64,000 nt of DNA from Shinella sp. H4-D48 (GTDB taxonomy: Bacteria; Pseudomonadota; Alphaproteobacteria; Rhizobiales; Rhizobiaceae). The number at the start of each line of letters is the position of its first letter. Positions within the stretch are counted from its first letter, which is position 1. A program made the position numbers and the translations under genes. The stretch lies in NCBI RefSeq assembly GCF_022637395.1, contig NZ_CP093339.1, positions 332,097-396,096 on the forward strand, in the 5' to 3' direction. Shown here piece after piece: positions 24,963 to 33,241 of the stretch. A model generated the notes under the pieces. The model made no database searches, had not been told where the DNA came from, and saw only the letters and a list, made by a program, of their open reading frames with translations.

Positions 24963-24975
24963 TATTGAATACAAA
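24963..24975. promoter_or_regulatory. Candidate GntR operator, copy 1
   Basis: TATTGAATACAAA, containing TTG-AATA-CAA, an imperfect palindrome of the kind bound by FCD-type GntR proteins. The same 13 bases recur at 25193. This copy is 69 bp upstream of the gntR start and would suit autorepression. Confidence 0.55.
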
Positions 24976-25192
24976 GTTTGAAATTAGGAAGATCCGCAGA
25001 GGCGCTGTCGTCCCAAGGTCTCGACTGTCGCGCCATCGCGGGTTTCTTCCTCCTGGCTTGCGAATATTGTGCGCAACGGGCGTGTTTCCGCCGTTGCGCG
25101 CAGGCGTGAGCGCTACGTAAACGATATGTCCGCTCGGCCGTTCTGTTGGTTTTCACGCATCAGCACGATGAAACGGAAAATTATAAAAAGTC

Positions 25193-25205
25193 TATTGAAT
25201 ACAAA
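25193..25205. promoter_or_regulatory. Candidate GntR operator, copy 2
   Basis: A second exact copy of TATTGAATACAAA in the same orientation, 230 bp from the first, about 200 bp before the ABC ATPase gene and next to the AT-rich presumed promoter. The chance of an exact 13-base repeat within one intergenic region is low, which supports a regulatory role. Confidence 0.55.
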
Positions 25206-25408
25206 AACCATTCATGGCATGGTTTTGAAATCAAGGTGCCCGTAAGAGGCACCGTAAGCGGAACGAAGTGAAATGTTCAGGAATATCGCTGCGCCACGTA
25301 TCTGACGATGCGTGAACGATGGCTCTTGCTCCTTCGGATGCGTGTCGCATCCGGCGGCGTGCGGAGCTTTGCGCAGAGACATTCCTGGCTCAAACTGGTG
25401 GGAACAGA

Positions 25409-26482
25409 GTGTCATCCGTCCTCCAACTGAAGAATGTGCACAAGGCCTTTGCAGGCGTTCCGGCGCTCGCCGGCATCGATGCATCCCTTGCGAATGATAC
25501 CTACGTCTCGTTGCTTGGCCCCAGCGGCTCCGGCAAGACGACGCTGCTGCGCGTCATCGCCGGCTTCGAGCAGCCGGACAGCGGTGAAATCCTGTTTTCC
25601 GGCCGGCGCATCGATGGCGTTCCGCCGCATGAACGCGGTATCGGCTTCGTCTTCCAGAACTTCGCGCTCTTCCCGCATCTGAGTGTTGCCGAAAACATCG
25701 CCTTCGGCCTGACCAACCGCGCCGTCGATCCGGTGACGGACGCGAAGGTCGTGGCCGGCCGTGTGCGCGATATCATCGGCCTCGTCGGGCTTTCAGGATT
25801 GGAAGACCGCGCCACCACCCAGATTTCCGGCGGCCAGAAGCAGCGCGTGGCGCTTGCCCGCACGCTCGTGACCGAACCGAGCATGGTTCTGCTCGACGAG
25901 CCGCTCGGTGCGCTCGATGCCAACCTGCGCATGCGCATGCGCGGCGAGCTTCGCACCATCCGAGAGCGCTGCGGTGTCACCTTTCTGCATGTCACCGGCT
26001 CGGAAACCGAGGCGCTTGCGATGGGCGACACGGTGCTGGTGCTCGACGCCGGACGTATCGCGCAGTCCACCGATGCCGACACGCTCTACAGCCGTCCGGC
26101 CTCGGCCGATGTCGCGCGCTTTCTCAATTGCTACAACATCTTCCCCGGTGCCGTTTCCGGCGATGCCTTCGCCAGCCCGGTTGGCGCGCTCGCGCTGGGC
26201 GGTGTGAAGCAGACGTCGGGCAATCCGGCATACGCCATCCGCTACGATCGCGTTGCGATCCGCCCCACGGACGCTGCGACAGCGGATGACGAGGTTCGCA
26301 TCGAGGCGAGCTTCGTGGCCAGCGAATATTCCGGCGCCGCGATCAACTCCTTCTTCACGCTCGACGACGGCCGCGTCTTCGAGGTGGAAACCCATCTGAG
26401 CCATGCCGCGCCGGCAACCTATGAGGAGAAGGGCCGCTATGCCCTTGTGTGGAAGCGGGAGGACGCCCTTGTGTTCGTTTGA
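25409..26482 (+). CDS. ABC transporter ATP-binding protein (PotA-like) with altered H-loop
   Basis: Cytoplasmic ATPase of a polyamine/iron-class importer, 357 residues from the GTG at 25409 (GGTGGGAA upstream). Walker A GPSGSGKTT lies near residue 38, the Q-loop is FVFQNFALFPHL, the signature is ISGGQKQRVALARTL and Walker B is [14 protein letters not shown]-terminal TOBE-type region follows. The switch (H-loop) position, normally VTHDQ, here reads VTGSE: the histidine is replaced by Gly197. In most ABC ATPases this histidine is needed for efficient hydrolysis. A second, intact ATPase (31172) is in the same gene run, so an asymmetric pair is plausible. An upstream in-frame start at 25319 would add 30 residues of non-family sequence. 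Confidence 0.9.
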   Translation: MSSVLQLKNVHKAFAGVPALAGIDASLANDTYVSLLGPSGSGKTTLLRVIAGFEQPDSGEILFSGRRIDGVPPHERGIGFVFQNFALFPHLSVAENIAFGLTNRAVDPVTDAKVVAGRVRDIIGLVGLSGLEDRATTQISGGQKQRVALARTLVTEPSMVLLDEPLGALDANLRMRMRGELRTIRERCGVTFLHVTGSETEALAMGDTVLVLDAGRIAQSTDADTLYSRPASADVARFLNCYNIFPGAVSGDAFASPVGALALGGVKQTSGNPAYAIRYDRVAIRPTDAATADDEVRIEASFVASEYSGAAINSFFTLDDGRVFEVETHLSHAAPATYEEKGRYALVWKREDALVFV

Positions 26483-26527
26483 GACCGCCATCGCAGGTCC
26501 TGTCCCCACCCACCCGGAGAATGAGAG

Positions 26528-27433
26528 ATGACGATGGCCGCCACCAGCCATGACACGCCCGTCGAAACGGCGGAGCGTCCCACCCGCAAACAACCCGACC
26601 GCACCTTTTGGCTGCTCGCCCCCGGTGCGCTCTGGATGTTGCTCTTCCTCGTCGCGCCCATTCTGATGATGGTCTACGTTTCCTTCTGGACGCAGACCAC
26701 CTTCAAGATCGAGCCCACGCTGACGCTGAAGAGCTGGATCACCTTCTTCACGTCCGACACCTATCTCGGGGCGCTGTGGACCACGGTGCGCATCTGGCTC
26801 ATCGTGCTCGTCTCCACGCTGCTCGTCGGCTATCCGGCGGCGCTGTTCGTCGGACTGTTCGTCAAGAACAAGACCCTGTCGACCGCGCTGCTCGTTCTGT
26901 GCGTCATTCCCTTCTGGACCTCCTTTCTCATCCGTGTGCTGGCCTGGCGGCCGATGCTCGGCAAGGAGGGCGCGATCAACATGATCCTCATGAAGATCGG
27001 CGTGATCACCCAGCCGATCGAGGTGCTCTTGTTCTCGGAGCTTTCCGTCATCATCGGTATGACGCAGATCTATTGCGTCTTCATGGTCGGTCCCATCGCC
27101 TTCATGCTGGGCCGCATCGATCCCTCGGTGATCGAGGCTGCGCAGGATCTCGGCGCCGGCTTCTGGCGCATCTTCCGCACCATCATCCTGCCGCTTTCCA
27201 TGCCGGGCGTGGTGGTGGGCGCCATTTTCGTCTCCGTCATGGTGCTCGGTGAGTTCGCGACATCCGCCGCGCTTTCCGGCCGCAAGGTCAACCTGCTCGG
27301 CAACATCATCGTCACCCAGGTCGGGTCGCTGAAATGGGCCTTCGCCGCCGTCGCCGGCGTGGTGCTGACGATCCTGATGGGCGCCGTCGTCGCCGCCCTG
27401 CTGCGGGTCGTCGATCTCAGGAAGGAACTCTGA
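26528..27433 (+). CDS. ABC transporter permease (PotB-like)
   Basis: Inner-membrane subunit of 301 residues with about six helices after a polar N-terminus (residues 1-28). First helix WLLAPGALWMLLFLVAPILMM. The cytoplasmic coupling motif is EAAQDLGAGFWRIFRTIILPLSMPG near residue 200, which matches the EAA loop of binding-protein-dependent permeases. It follows the ATPase by 45 bp and has GGAGAATGAGAG before its ATG. It pairs with the next gene. Confidence 0.93.
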   Translation: MTMAATSHDTPVETAERPTRKQPDRTFWLLAPGALWMLLFLVAPILMMVYVSFWTQTTFKIEPTLTLKSWITFFTSDTYLGALWTTVRIWLIVLVSTLLVGYPAALFVGLFVKNKTLSTALLVLCVIPFWTSFLIRVLAWRPMLGKEGAINMILMKIGVITQPIEVLLFSELSVIIGMTQIYCVFMVGPIAFMLGRIDPSVIEAAQDLGAGFWRIFRTIILPLSMPGVVVGAIFVSVMVLGEFATSAALSGRKVNLLGNIIVTQVGSLKWAFAAVAGVVLTILMGAVVAALLRVVDLRKEL

Positions 27434-27435
27434 TC

Positions 27436-28281
27436 ATGAACGCTTCCGGCATCAAGTTCGGCCTCGGCGTCTATACCGCGCTGTTCATCGTCTTCCTGTA
27501 CGGCCCGCTCGTGGTTCTTGCCATCCTGTCCTTCCAGACCGGACCGGAGGGCGGGCCGCAGTTCCCGATCATCGAATGGTCGACCTACTGGTACAAGCAT
27601 CTCTTCGGCCTGACACCACCCTCGCGCATCGCGCCGCTGCCCATCGACCAGGCGCTGTTCCGTTCGCTGGCACTGGCCGTCATGACCATGATCGTCTCCA
27701 CCGTGCTAGGCGTCACCGCCGCCCAGGCGTTCCGCAAGAAGTTCCGCGGCTCGGGCGTGATCTTCTATCTTATCGTGCTCGGCATGATGGTTCCGGGCGT
27801 GCTCGTCGGCCTCGGCATGGCGCTGGTCGCCAACACGCTCGGCATCGACCGTCACTGGTGGGGCACGGCCTTCGTGCTTCACGTCGTCTACACGTTCCCC
27901 TTTGCCTTCCTCGTCATGCTCGCAATCTTCAACCGCTTCGATCCGAGCGTGGAGGAGGCTGCGTGGTCGCTCGGCGTTCCCCCGGCCCGAACCTTCCGCA
28001 AAATCACCTTTCCGCTGATCTTCCCGGGCGTGCTTTCGGCAATGCTGTTCGCCTTCACGCTGTCCTATGACGAGTTCTCGCGCACGCTGTTCGCCTCAGG
28101 CCGCGACCTGACGCTGCCGCTCGCCATCTACGGCACGTTCTCTGTGGAAGTGCATCCGAACGTCTTCGCTTTCGGTGTTCTCACCACGCTGTTCTCCTTC
28201 GCGCTGCTCGGCACCTATGCCGTGCTGATGGGCCTGTCCGTGCGCCGCGCCAAGCGCATGGCCATCCAGGAGGAGGCGTGA
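27436..28281 (+). CDS. ABC transporter permease (PotC-like)
   Basis: Second inner-membrane subunit, 281 residues with six predicted helices. The EAA loop reads EEAAWSLGVPPARTFRKITFPLIFPG near residue 175. The start ATG lies 2 bp after the preceding stop codon, so translation is coupled. PotC-type permeases pair with PotB-type ones to form the channel of polyamine, amino-acid-derivative or opine-like importers. The substrate here is unknown. Confidence 0.93.
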   Translation: MNASGIKFGLGVYTALFIVFLYGPLVVLAILSFQTGPEGGPQFPIIEWSTYWYKHLFGLTPPSRIAPLPIDQALFRSLALAVMTMIVSTVLGVTAAQAFRKKFRGSGVIFYLIVLGMMVPGVLVGLGMALVANTLGIDRHWWGTAFVLHVVYTFPFAFLVMLAIFNRFDPSVEEAAWSLGVPPARTFRKITFPLIFPGVLSAMLFAFTLSYDEFSRTLFASGRDLTLPLAIYGTFSVEVHPNVFAFGVLTTLFSFALLGTYAVLMGLSVRRAKRMAIQEEA

Positions 28282-29015
28282 TGGCGGGTTCTGCTCTCGT
28301 CACCGGCGCGGGTTCCGGCATCGGCCGCGCCATCGCCCTGAAACTCGCCGCGGAAGGTTATGCGGTCACGGTCAACGACCTCTCTCGCGAACGCGCAGAG
28401 TCGGTCGCCGTCGAAATCCGCGGCTCCGGCGGCAAGGCCGTTGGCGTCGCAGGCGACGTGTCCAGCGAAGCGGATGCCGCCGATATCCATCATGCCGCGG
28501 TCGCCGCGCATGGCGCTGTCGCGCTGCTGGTCAACAATGCCGGCATCGCGCATCAGGCTCTGTTCGAACACCTCGAGGTGGCCGATTTCGATCGCATGTT
28601 CGCGGTCCATGTGCGCGGCACCTTCCTGATGACCAAGGCCGTGCTGCCCGCGATGCTGGCGGCCGGTGAAGGCGTCATCGTCAACGTCGCCTCGCAGCTC
28701 GGCCAGATCGGCGGCGTCGAGCTGGTGCACTATTCCGGCGCCAAGGCTGCGATCATCGGCATGACCAAGGCGCTTGCCCGCGAGGTTTCCGCCCGCGGGG
28801 TGCGCGTGAATGCCGTCGCGCCCGGGCCGATCAACACGCCGCTCGTCATGCAGCTTTCGCAGGAATGGCGCGATGCCAAACGCGCCGGCCTGCCGCTCGG
28901 TCGCTTCGGCGAGCCGGAAGAGGTGGCCCAGACCGTCGCCTTCCTCGCATCCCCCGCCGCCAGCCTTTTCGTCGGACAGACGCTCGGACCGAATTCCGGC
29001 GACGTGATGCTTTGA
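28281..29015 (+). CDS. Short-chain dehydrogenase/reductase (SDR) 1
   Basis: Classical SDR oxidoreductase, 244 residues. The cofactor site is TGAGSGIGRA near residues 8-17, followed by VNNAGIAH, the catalytic Ser region VASQLGQ, and YSGAKAAIIG with the Tyr and Lys. Its start overlaps the permease stop (TGATG) and has AGGAGGCG upstream. It most resembles 3-oxoacyl-ACP-reductase-like SDRs used in catabolic clusters. It probably oxidises or reduces an intermediate of the imported compound; the cofactor cannot be fixed by eye. Confidence 0.92.
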   Translation: MAGSALVTGAGSGIGRAIALKLAAEGYAVTVNDLSRERAESVAVEIRGSGGKAVGVAGDVSSEADAADIHHAAVAAHGAVALLVNNAGIAHQALFEHLEVADFDRMFAVHVRGTFLMTKAVLPAMLAAGEGVIVNVASQLGQIGGVELVHYSGAKAAIIGMTKALAREVSARGVRVNAVAPGPINTPLVMQLSQEWRDAKRAGLPLGRFGEPEEVAQTVAFLASPAASLFVGQTLGPNSGDVML

Positions 29016-29029
29016 TACCGGAGAAAACA

Positions 29030-29797
29030 ATGCCTGCAGAAAACAAACGCATCGTCATCGTCACCGGCGCCGGTATCGGCATCGGCGCAGCCACCGCGAA
29101 AGCCTTCGGCGCGCTCGGCGATCACGTCGTCGTCACCGATATCCTGGAAAAGGAAGGCCGCGAGACCGTCGAGACGATTGTCGCTGCCGGTGGATCGGCG
29201 GAATTCCACAGCTACGATGTCAGATCCACCGCCGCGACGGATGCGCTGGTGTCCGATATCGAGGCGCGGCATGGCCGCATCGACGTGATCGTCGCCAACG
29301 CCGGCATTGCGCATCGCACGCCGCTTGCCGATCTCACCGATGAAAAGTGGGACCTGACCTTCGATATCGATCTGAAGGGCATCTTCCGGCTCGTCCGCGC
29401 GGCCGCACCCGGTATGCGGGCCAGCCGCTCCGGTGCGGTCATCGCGCTCTCCTCCATCATGGGTGTCGCCTATGGCTGGGATGAGCATGTGCACTATTCC
29501 GCCGCCAAATCGGGCGTCGTCGGCCTCGTGCGCGGTCTGGCGGTGGAAATGGCGCGCGACGGCGTGCGCGTGAACGGCATCGCGCCGGGCTACATCCGCA
29601 CCGCCCAGCTTCTCTCCGAAGAGAATTCTCTCGGGCCGGCGGGTGCTGAGAAAGCGGCCGAATTCATACCGATGGGACGGCTGGGCACGGGCGAGGACAT
29701 CGCCGATGTCGCCGCATTCCTCGCCTCCGACAATGCGAGATACATGACCGGCCAGGTGCTGGTCGTGGATGGTGGCCTGCTGGTGGGCCGGTACTAG
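29030..29797 (+). CDS. Short-chain dehydrogenase/reductase (SDR) 2
   Basis: A second classical SDR, 255 residues, clearly distinct in sequence from its neighbour. The cofactor loop is TGAGIGIGAATA, then VANAGIAHRTPL, the serine region ALSSIMGVAYGWDEH, and YSAAKSGVVGLVRGLA with the catalytic Tyr and Lys. The start ATG has CCGGAGAAA upstream, 14 bp after the first SDR gene. Two SDRs side by side suggest successive redox steps or opposite stereochemistry on one substrate; this is inference. Confidence 0.92.
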   Translation: MPAENKRIVIVTGAGIGIGAATAKAFGALGDHVVVTDILEKEGRETVETIVAAGGSAEFHSYDVRSTAATDALVSDIEARHGRIDVIVANAGIAHRTPLADLTDEKWDLTFDIDLKGIFRLVRAAAPGMRASRSGAVIALSSIMGVAYGWDEHVHYSAAKSGVVGLVRGLAVEMARDGVRVNGIAPGYIRTAQLLSEENSLGPAGAEKAAEFIPMGRLGTGEDIADVAAFLASDNARYMTGQVLVVDGGLLVGRY

Positions 29798-29814
29798 CCG
29801 CCCCGAAAGGGCGG
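29798..29814 (+). promoter_or_regulatory. Intercistronic hairpin before the binding-protein gene
   Basis: CCGCCC and GGGCGG form a 6-bp stem with a CGAAA loop directly after the second SDR stop codon. A smaller GCCG/CGGC hairpin follows within the 72-bp gap. These could mark an RNA processing site or an internal transcript end; no U-run is present. Confidence 0.35.
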
Positions 29815-29869
29815 GGAACAGGGGCCGCAAAACGGCTCCGGGGAACGACAAACAAACTGGAGAAGAGAT

Positions 29870-31102
29870 ATGTTCAAGTCGGAAATAAATCGCCGCTCGC
29901 TCCTCAAGCGCTCGGCCGGGGTAATGGCGCTGGCAATGGGCGGCGGCACGCCGTTCCTGTCCTCGCGCATGGCCTTTGCACAGGCCGCCGACCTCGCCGG
30001 CCAGCAGCTGCGCACCATCGGCCTGTCGGTCACGGTGCAGGAGCGCATCCTCGAGGAGTTCAAGAAGGAATCGGGCGTCGGCGGCACCTCGGGTACGGCC
30101 GCGACCTTCCCGGACGCCCAGACAAAGATCCTTTCGGGTTCGAAGGATTATGACTGCTGGGAGATCATCGCCGAGCGTCTGCCGTCCATCGTCATGACCG
30201 ACAATGTCGAGACGATCCCGGCTGCATCGCTGAAAAACTGGGCCAATATCCGCGACACCTTCACCACGGCCAGCGACAAGTGGGACCGTTCCGCGCAGAT
30301 CGTCGGCCAGATCTGGGCTGACGAGGCGCAGACCGTGCTCAACATGGTCCCGGCCGTCTACAACTACGACTCCATCGGCTACAATCCGGATGTGGTTTCC
30401 GAGGAAGAGGCCAATACCTGGGCCTGCATTTTCGATCCGAAGTGGAAGGGCAAGTCGGGCCTGAACACCGATCCGCTGATTGCATTCGGTCAGGCGATCA
30501 TGGCCATGAACTCGCTCGGCCTGTCCGACGTGAAGAACCCCGGCAATCCGACCACGGCGGAAATCGACGAGGCGGCCGCCTTCCTTATTTCCAAGAAGAA
30601 GGAAGGCCAGTTCCGCGCTCTCTGGGGTGATTTCGGTGAGCTCGTCAACCTCATGGCATCTGGCGAAATGGTTGTCTCCGACGCCTGGCAGCCGGCCGTC
30701 ATGGCCGTCAAGGCGCAGGGCAAGCCGGCCAAGTATGCCGTTCCGAAGGAAGGCTATCGCGGCTGGGCCATCGGTCCGTCGATGATCGCGGGCACCACCA
30801 ACCGGGACGCCGTCATCGCCTATGCCGACTACTGGCTGTCGGGCGAGCCGGGCATCACGGTTTCCGAGCAGGGCTACTACTCTCCGTCCACCAACATCAA
30901 GGATGTCATGGCGCCGGAGAAATATGCCTTCTGGTACGAGGGCAAGCCTTGGGTCGGCGCGGAAGAGCGCGGCATCAAGGAAGGCGACCTGCGCGACGGC
31001 GGCTCGCTGGAGGAGCGCTCCAAGAACGTCGCCTACTGGCACCAGTGGCCGGAAGAATACGACCACCTCATCCAGAAGTGGGACGAATTCCTCAACGCCT
31101 GA
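29870..31102 (+). CDS. Extracellular solute-binding protein (PotD-like) with Tat signal
   Basis: Periplasmic receptor of the importer, 410 residues. The N-terminus has a twin-arginine motif (NRRSLLKRS, residues 7-15), then a hydrophobic stretch and cleavage near AFAQA, about residue 39. The mature part has the family-1 binding-protein layout: AEEANTWACIFDPKWKGK-like hinge region, SGEMVVSDAWQPAVMAVKAQGK, and DYWLSGEPGITVSEQGYYSPS toward the end. Tat export implies folding before secretion. The nearby protein at 34643 is a paralogue without a signal peptide. Confidence 0.92.
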   Translation: MFKSEINRRSLLKRSAGVMALAMGGGTPFLSSRMAFAQAADLAGQQLRTIGLSVTVQERILEEFKKESGVGGTSGTAATFPDAQTKILSGSKDYDCWEIIAERLPSIVMTDNVETIPAASLKNWANIRDTFTTASDKWDRSAQIVGQIWADEAQTVLNMVPAVYNYDSIGYNPDVVSEEEANTWACIFDPKWKGKSGLNTDPLIAFGQAIMAMNSLGLSDVKNPGNPTTAEIDEAAAFLISKKKEGQFRALWGDFGELVNLMASGEMVVSDAWQPAVMAVKAQGKPAKYAVPKEGYRGWAIGPSMIAGTTNRDAVIAYADYWLSGEPGITVSEQGYYSPSTNIKDVMAPEKYAFWYEGKPWVGAEERGIKEGDLRDGGSLEERSKNVAYWHQWPEEYDHLIQKWDEFLNA

Positions 31103-31113
31103 TCCCAAGACGA

Positions 31114-31144
31114 GTGGACCGGGGCGCGCGTGGCCCCGGTCCAC
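31114..31144 (+). promoter_or_regulatory. Strong intercistronic hairpin after the binding-protein gene
   Basis: A perfect 12-bp stem (GTGGACCGGGGC and its complement) with a 7-base loop starts 12 bp after the binding-protein stop codon. It lacks a U-run, so it is more likely to protect the 3' end of the abundant binding-protein message, or to attenuate readthrough, than to stop transcription fully. Confidence 0.6.
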
Positions 31145-31171
31145 GGACCGACAATTCGCGAGATTTCCCTT

Positions 31172-32266
31172 ATGATTTTCGACCTGGAACTCAAATCCGT
31201 CGGCAAGGTCTATGACAACGGAACGCCCGCCGTCATCGATTTCAACCTGTCCGTCACCAAGGGCGAGTTCATTGCCTTTCTCGGCCCCTCGGGCTGCGGC
31301 AAGACGACGACATTGCGCATGATCGCGGGCTTCGAAGGCATATCTTCCGGCGACATGCTGATCCGCGGCGAGCGCATGAACGATGTGCCGCCGCAGCGCC
31401 GCCCCACGTCGATGATCTTCCAGAACTATGCGCTCTTCCCGCACATGACCGTGCGCCAGAATGTCGGTTACGGGCTTGATGTGAAGGGCATGGCCAGGAG
31501 CGAGCGTGACGCCAAGGTGGATCGCATCCTCGCGACGCTCGGCCTCGAGGACATTGCAAGCCGCAAGCCCGACAAGCTGTCCGGCGGCCAAAGGCAGCGC
31601 ATCGCGCTGGCGCGCGGCCTCGTCGTCGAGCCTGATATCCTGCTCCTGGACGAACCGCTCGGCGCGCTCGACGCGAACCTGCGCAAGGCCATCCAGAACG
31701 AGCTGAAGCTTTTGCAGAAGAGCCTCGGCGTCACCTTCATCTTCGTTACCCACGCCCAGTCGGAAGCACTGGCGCTGTCAGACCGCATCGTGGTGATGAA
31801 CCAGGGTCGGGTCGAGCAGGTGAGCCCGCCGCATCAGCTCTACACCCGGCCGAACACCCCCTTCGTCGCCCAGTTCATCGGCCGCAACACCGTGCTTTCG
31901 GGCGAAGTGGCCGGAAACGAGGGTGAGGATGTGGTCGTGACGACGGGCATCGGCACGCTGTCCGGCCGCGCCAATGGCGCCGTTGCCCACAAGGGCCGCG
32001 TCAACCTCGTCGTGCCGGCGGAAGCGATCGAGGTCCATGTGGCGGACGAGGTGACGGCTCCGGGCGCCAAGAACCGCGTCGACGCCCGTATCGAGCGCTC
32101 CGAGGTTGTCGGTCATATCGCGCACCTGACGGCGCGCCTGGACGATGGACGATCCGTTTCACTGGAAGCCCATGTCGACAAGTACCGCCCGGGTACCTTC
32201 CCGGCAGGCACGCCCGTCTTTCTGAGCTGGAACCCCGCCGAAGCGACGGTCATTCCAGCCAATTGA
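31172..32266 (+). CDS. ABC transporter ATP-binding protein (PotA-like), canonical
   Basis: Second ATPase of the cluster, 364 residues. Walker [10 protein letters not shown] is near residue 38, the Q-loop is [12 protein letters not shown], the signature is [15 protein letters not shown], Walker B is [12 protein letters not shown], and the H-loop is intact (VTHAQ, His194). A C-terminal TOBE domain includes [16 protein letters not shown]. All catalytic residues are present, in contrast to the ATPase at 25409. There is only one pair of permease genes, so the two ATPases could form a mixed dimer or serve alternately. The start ATG at 31172 has only a weak ribosome site; an in-frame GTG at 31130 would add 14 residues of non-family sequence and overlap the preceding hairpin. 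Confidence 0.92.
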   Translation: MIFDLELKSVGKVYDNGTPAVIDFNLSVTKGEFIAFLGPSGCGKTTTLRMIAGFEGISSGDMLIRGERMNDVPPQRRPTSMIFQNYALFPHMTVRQNVGYGLDVKGMARSERDAKVDRILATLGLEDIASRKPDKLSGGQRQRIALARGLVVEPDILLLDEPLGALDANLRKAIQNELKLLQKSLGVTFIFVTHAQSEALALSDRIVVMNQGRVEQVSPPHQLYTRPNTPFVAQFIGRNTVLSGEVAGNEGEDVVVTTGIGTLSGRANGAVAHKGRVNLVVPAEAIEVHVADEVTAPGAKNRVDARIERSEVVGHIAHLTARLDDGRSVSLEAHVDKYRPGTFPAGTPVFLSWNPAEATVIPAN

Positions 32267-32303
32267 ACCTCCGAAAACACGTAGGGAACCAAGGAGATAC
32301 CCA

Positions 32304-33185
32304 ATGGCGAAAGAGATTTTTTGTAGTTTCGGCATCGACGTCGATGCCGTGGCCGGATGGCTCGGCTCCTATGGCGGCGAGGATTCGCCGGACGATATTT
32401 CGCGCGGCCTTTTCGCCGGCGAGGTCGGCAGCCCGCGGCTTCTGAAGCTGTTCGAACGCTTCGGCATCAAGACGACCTGGTTCATCCCGGGCCACTCCAT
32501 CGAAACCTTCCCCGAGCAGATGCAGGCCGTCGCCGATGCCGGCCACGAGATCGGCATCCATGGCTATACCCATGAAAACCCGATCGCGATGACCCGCGAG
32601 CAGGAGACCGAAGTGCTCGATAAATGTATCGAGCTCGTCACCAAGCTGTCCGGCAAGCGTCCGACCGGCTATGTGGCGCCGTGGTGGGAGTTCTCCAACG
32701 TCACCAACGAACTGCTGCTCGAGCGCGGCATCAAGTACGATCACTCGCTGATGCACAACGACTTCACGCCCTATTATGTGCGTGTCGGCGACAGCTGGAC
32801 GAAGATCGACTATTCCAAGAAGCCGTCCGACTGGATGGTGCCCTTGAAGCGCGGTCACGAAACCGACCTCATCGAAATCCCGGCCTCCTGGTATCTCGAT
32901 GACCTGCCGCCGATGATGTTCATCAAGAAGTCGCCCAACAGCCACGGCTTCGTGAACCCGCACGATATCGAGCAGATGTGGCGCGACCAGTTCGACTGGG
33001 TGTATCGCGAGATGGATTATGCGGTCTTCCCGATCACCATCCACCCGGACGTCGCCGGCCGCCCGCAGGTGCTGATGATGCTGGAACGCCTTTATGCCCA
33101 TATGATCAAGCATCCGGGCGTGAAGTTCGTGACCATGAACGAGATCGCGGACGATTTCGCCAAGCGCTTCCCGCGCAAGAAGTAA
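32304..33185 (+). CDS. Polysaccharide-deacetylase-fold hydrolase, probable cyclic imide hydrolase
   Basis: Cytoplasmic metal-dependent hydrolase of exactly 293 residues. The start [20 protein letters not shown] and the stretch [20 protein letters not shown] are highly characteristic of a branch that contains H. pylori HP0310 (described as a peptidoglycan deacetylase) and bacterial cyclic imide hydrolase of the same length. The metal ligands known in HP0310 (Asp14, His86, His90) are at the same positions: D14 in IDVD, and H86 and H90 in HGYTH. No signal peptide is present, which argues against a peptidoglycan substrate. The neighbourhood of hydantoinase, oxoprolinase and amidase genes favours imidase activity on a cyclic imide. 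The gene has AAGGAGAT before the ATG. Confidence 0.85.
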   Translation: MAKEIFCSFGIDVDAVAGWLGSYGGEDSPDDISRGLFAGEVGSPRLLKLFERFGIKTTWFIPGHSIETFPEQMQAVADAGHEIGIHGYTHENPIAMTREQETEVLDKCIELVTKLSGKRPTGYVAPWWEFSNVTNELLLERGIKYDHSLMHNDFTPYYVRVGDSWTKIDYSKKPSDWMVPLKRGHETDLIEIPASWYLDDLPPMMFIKKSPNSHGFVNPHDIEQMWRDQFDWVYREMDYAVFPITIHPDVAGRPQVLMMLERLYAHMIKHPGVKFVTMNEIADDFAKRFPRKK

Positions 33186-33191
33186 ACATCG

Positions 33192-33215
33192 AGGGAGCGG
33201 GTTTGCCCGCTCCCT
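33192..33215 (+). terminator. Hairpin after the imidase gene
   Basis: AGGGAGCGGG and CCCGCTCCCT form a perfect 10-bp stem with a TTTG loop, 7 bp after the imidase stop codon. Only two Ts follow, so termination is probably partial; the next gene starts 27 bp later and is likely reached by readthrough. Confidence 0.55.
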
Positions 33216-33241
33216 TGCCCGGCAGGGAAAGGAACGGCGTC

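Larger units (their letters stand above)
24895..25408. promoter_or_regulatory. 514-bp divergent control region of gntR and the ABC/imidase operon
   Basis: No protein gene is convincing here. The region has two copies of a 13-base word and several hairpins. One hairpin is a 9-bp GCGCAACGG/CCGTTGCGC stem (25071-25099). Three smaller ones lie after the second repeat copy: AACCAT/ATGGTT (25206-25224), GGTGCC/GGCACC (25235-25253) and CGGATGCG/CGCATCCG with a 3-base loop (25335-25353). The AT-rich stretch near 25175-25210 is the likely promoter of the plus-strand operon, which would give a structured leader of roughly 180 bases. Confidence 0.5.

Noticed and set aside
28730..31753. Open frame of 1007 codons on the minus strand
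   Set aside because: It runs antisense through two SDR genes, a binding-protein gene and an ATPase gene with clear family motifs. Its own translation is Arg/His/Gly/Asp-rich with no motif, as expected for the complement of high-GC coding DNA.
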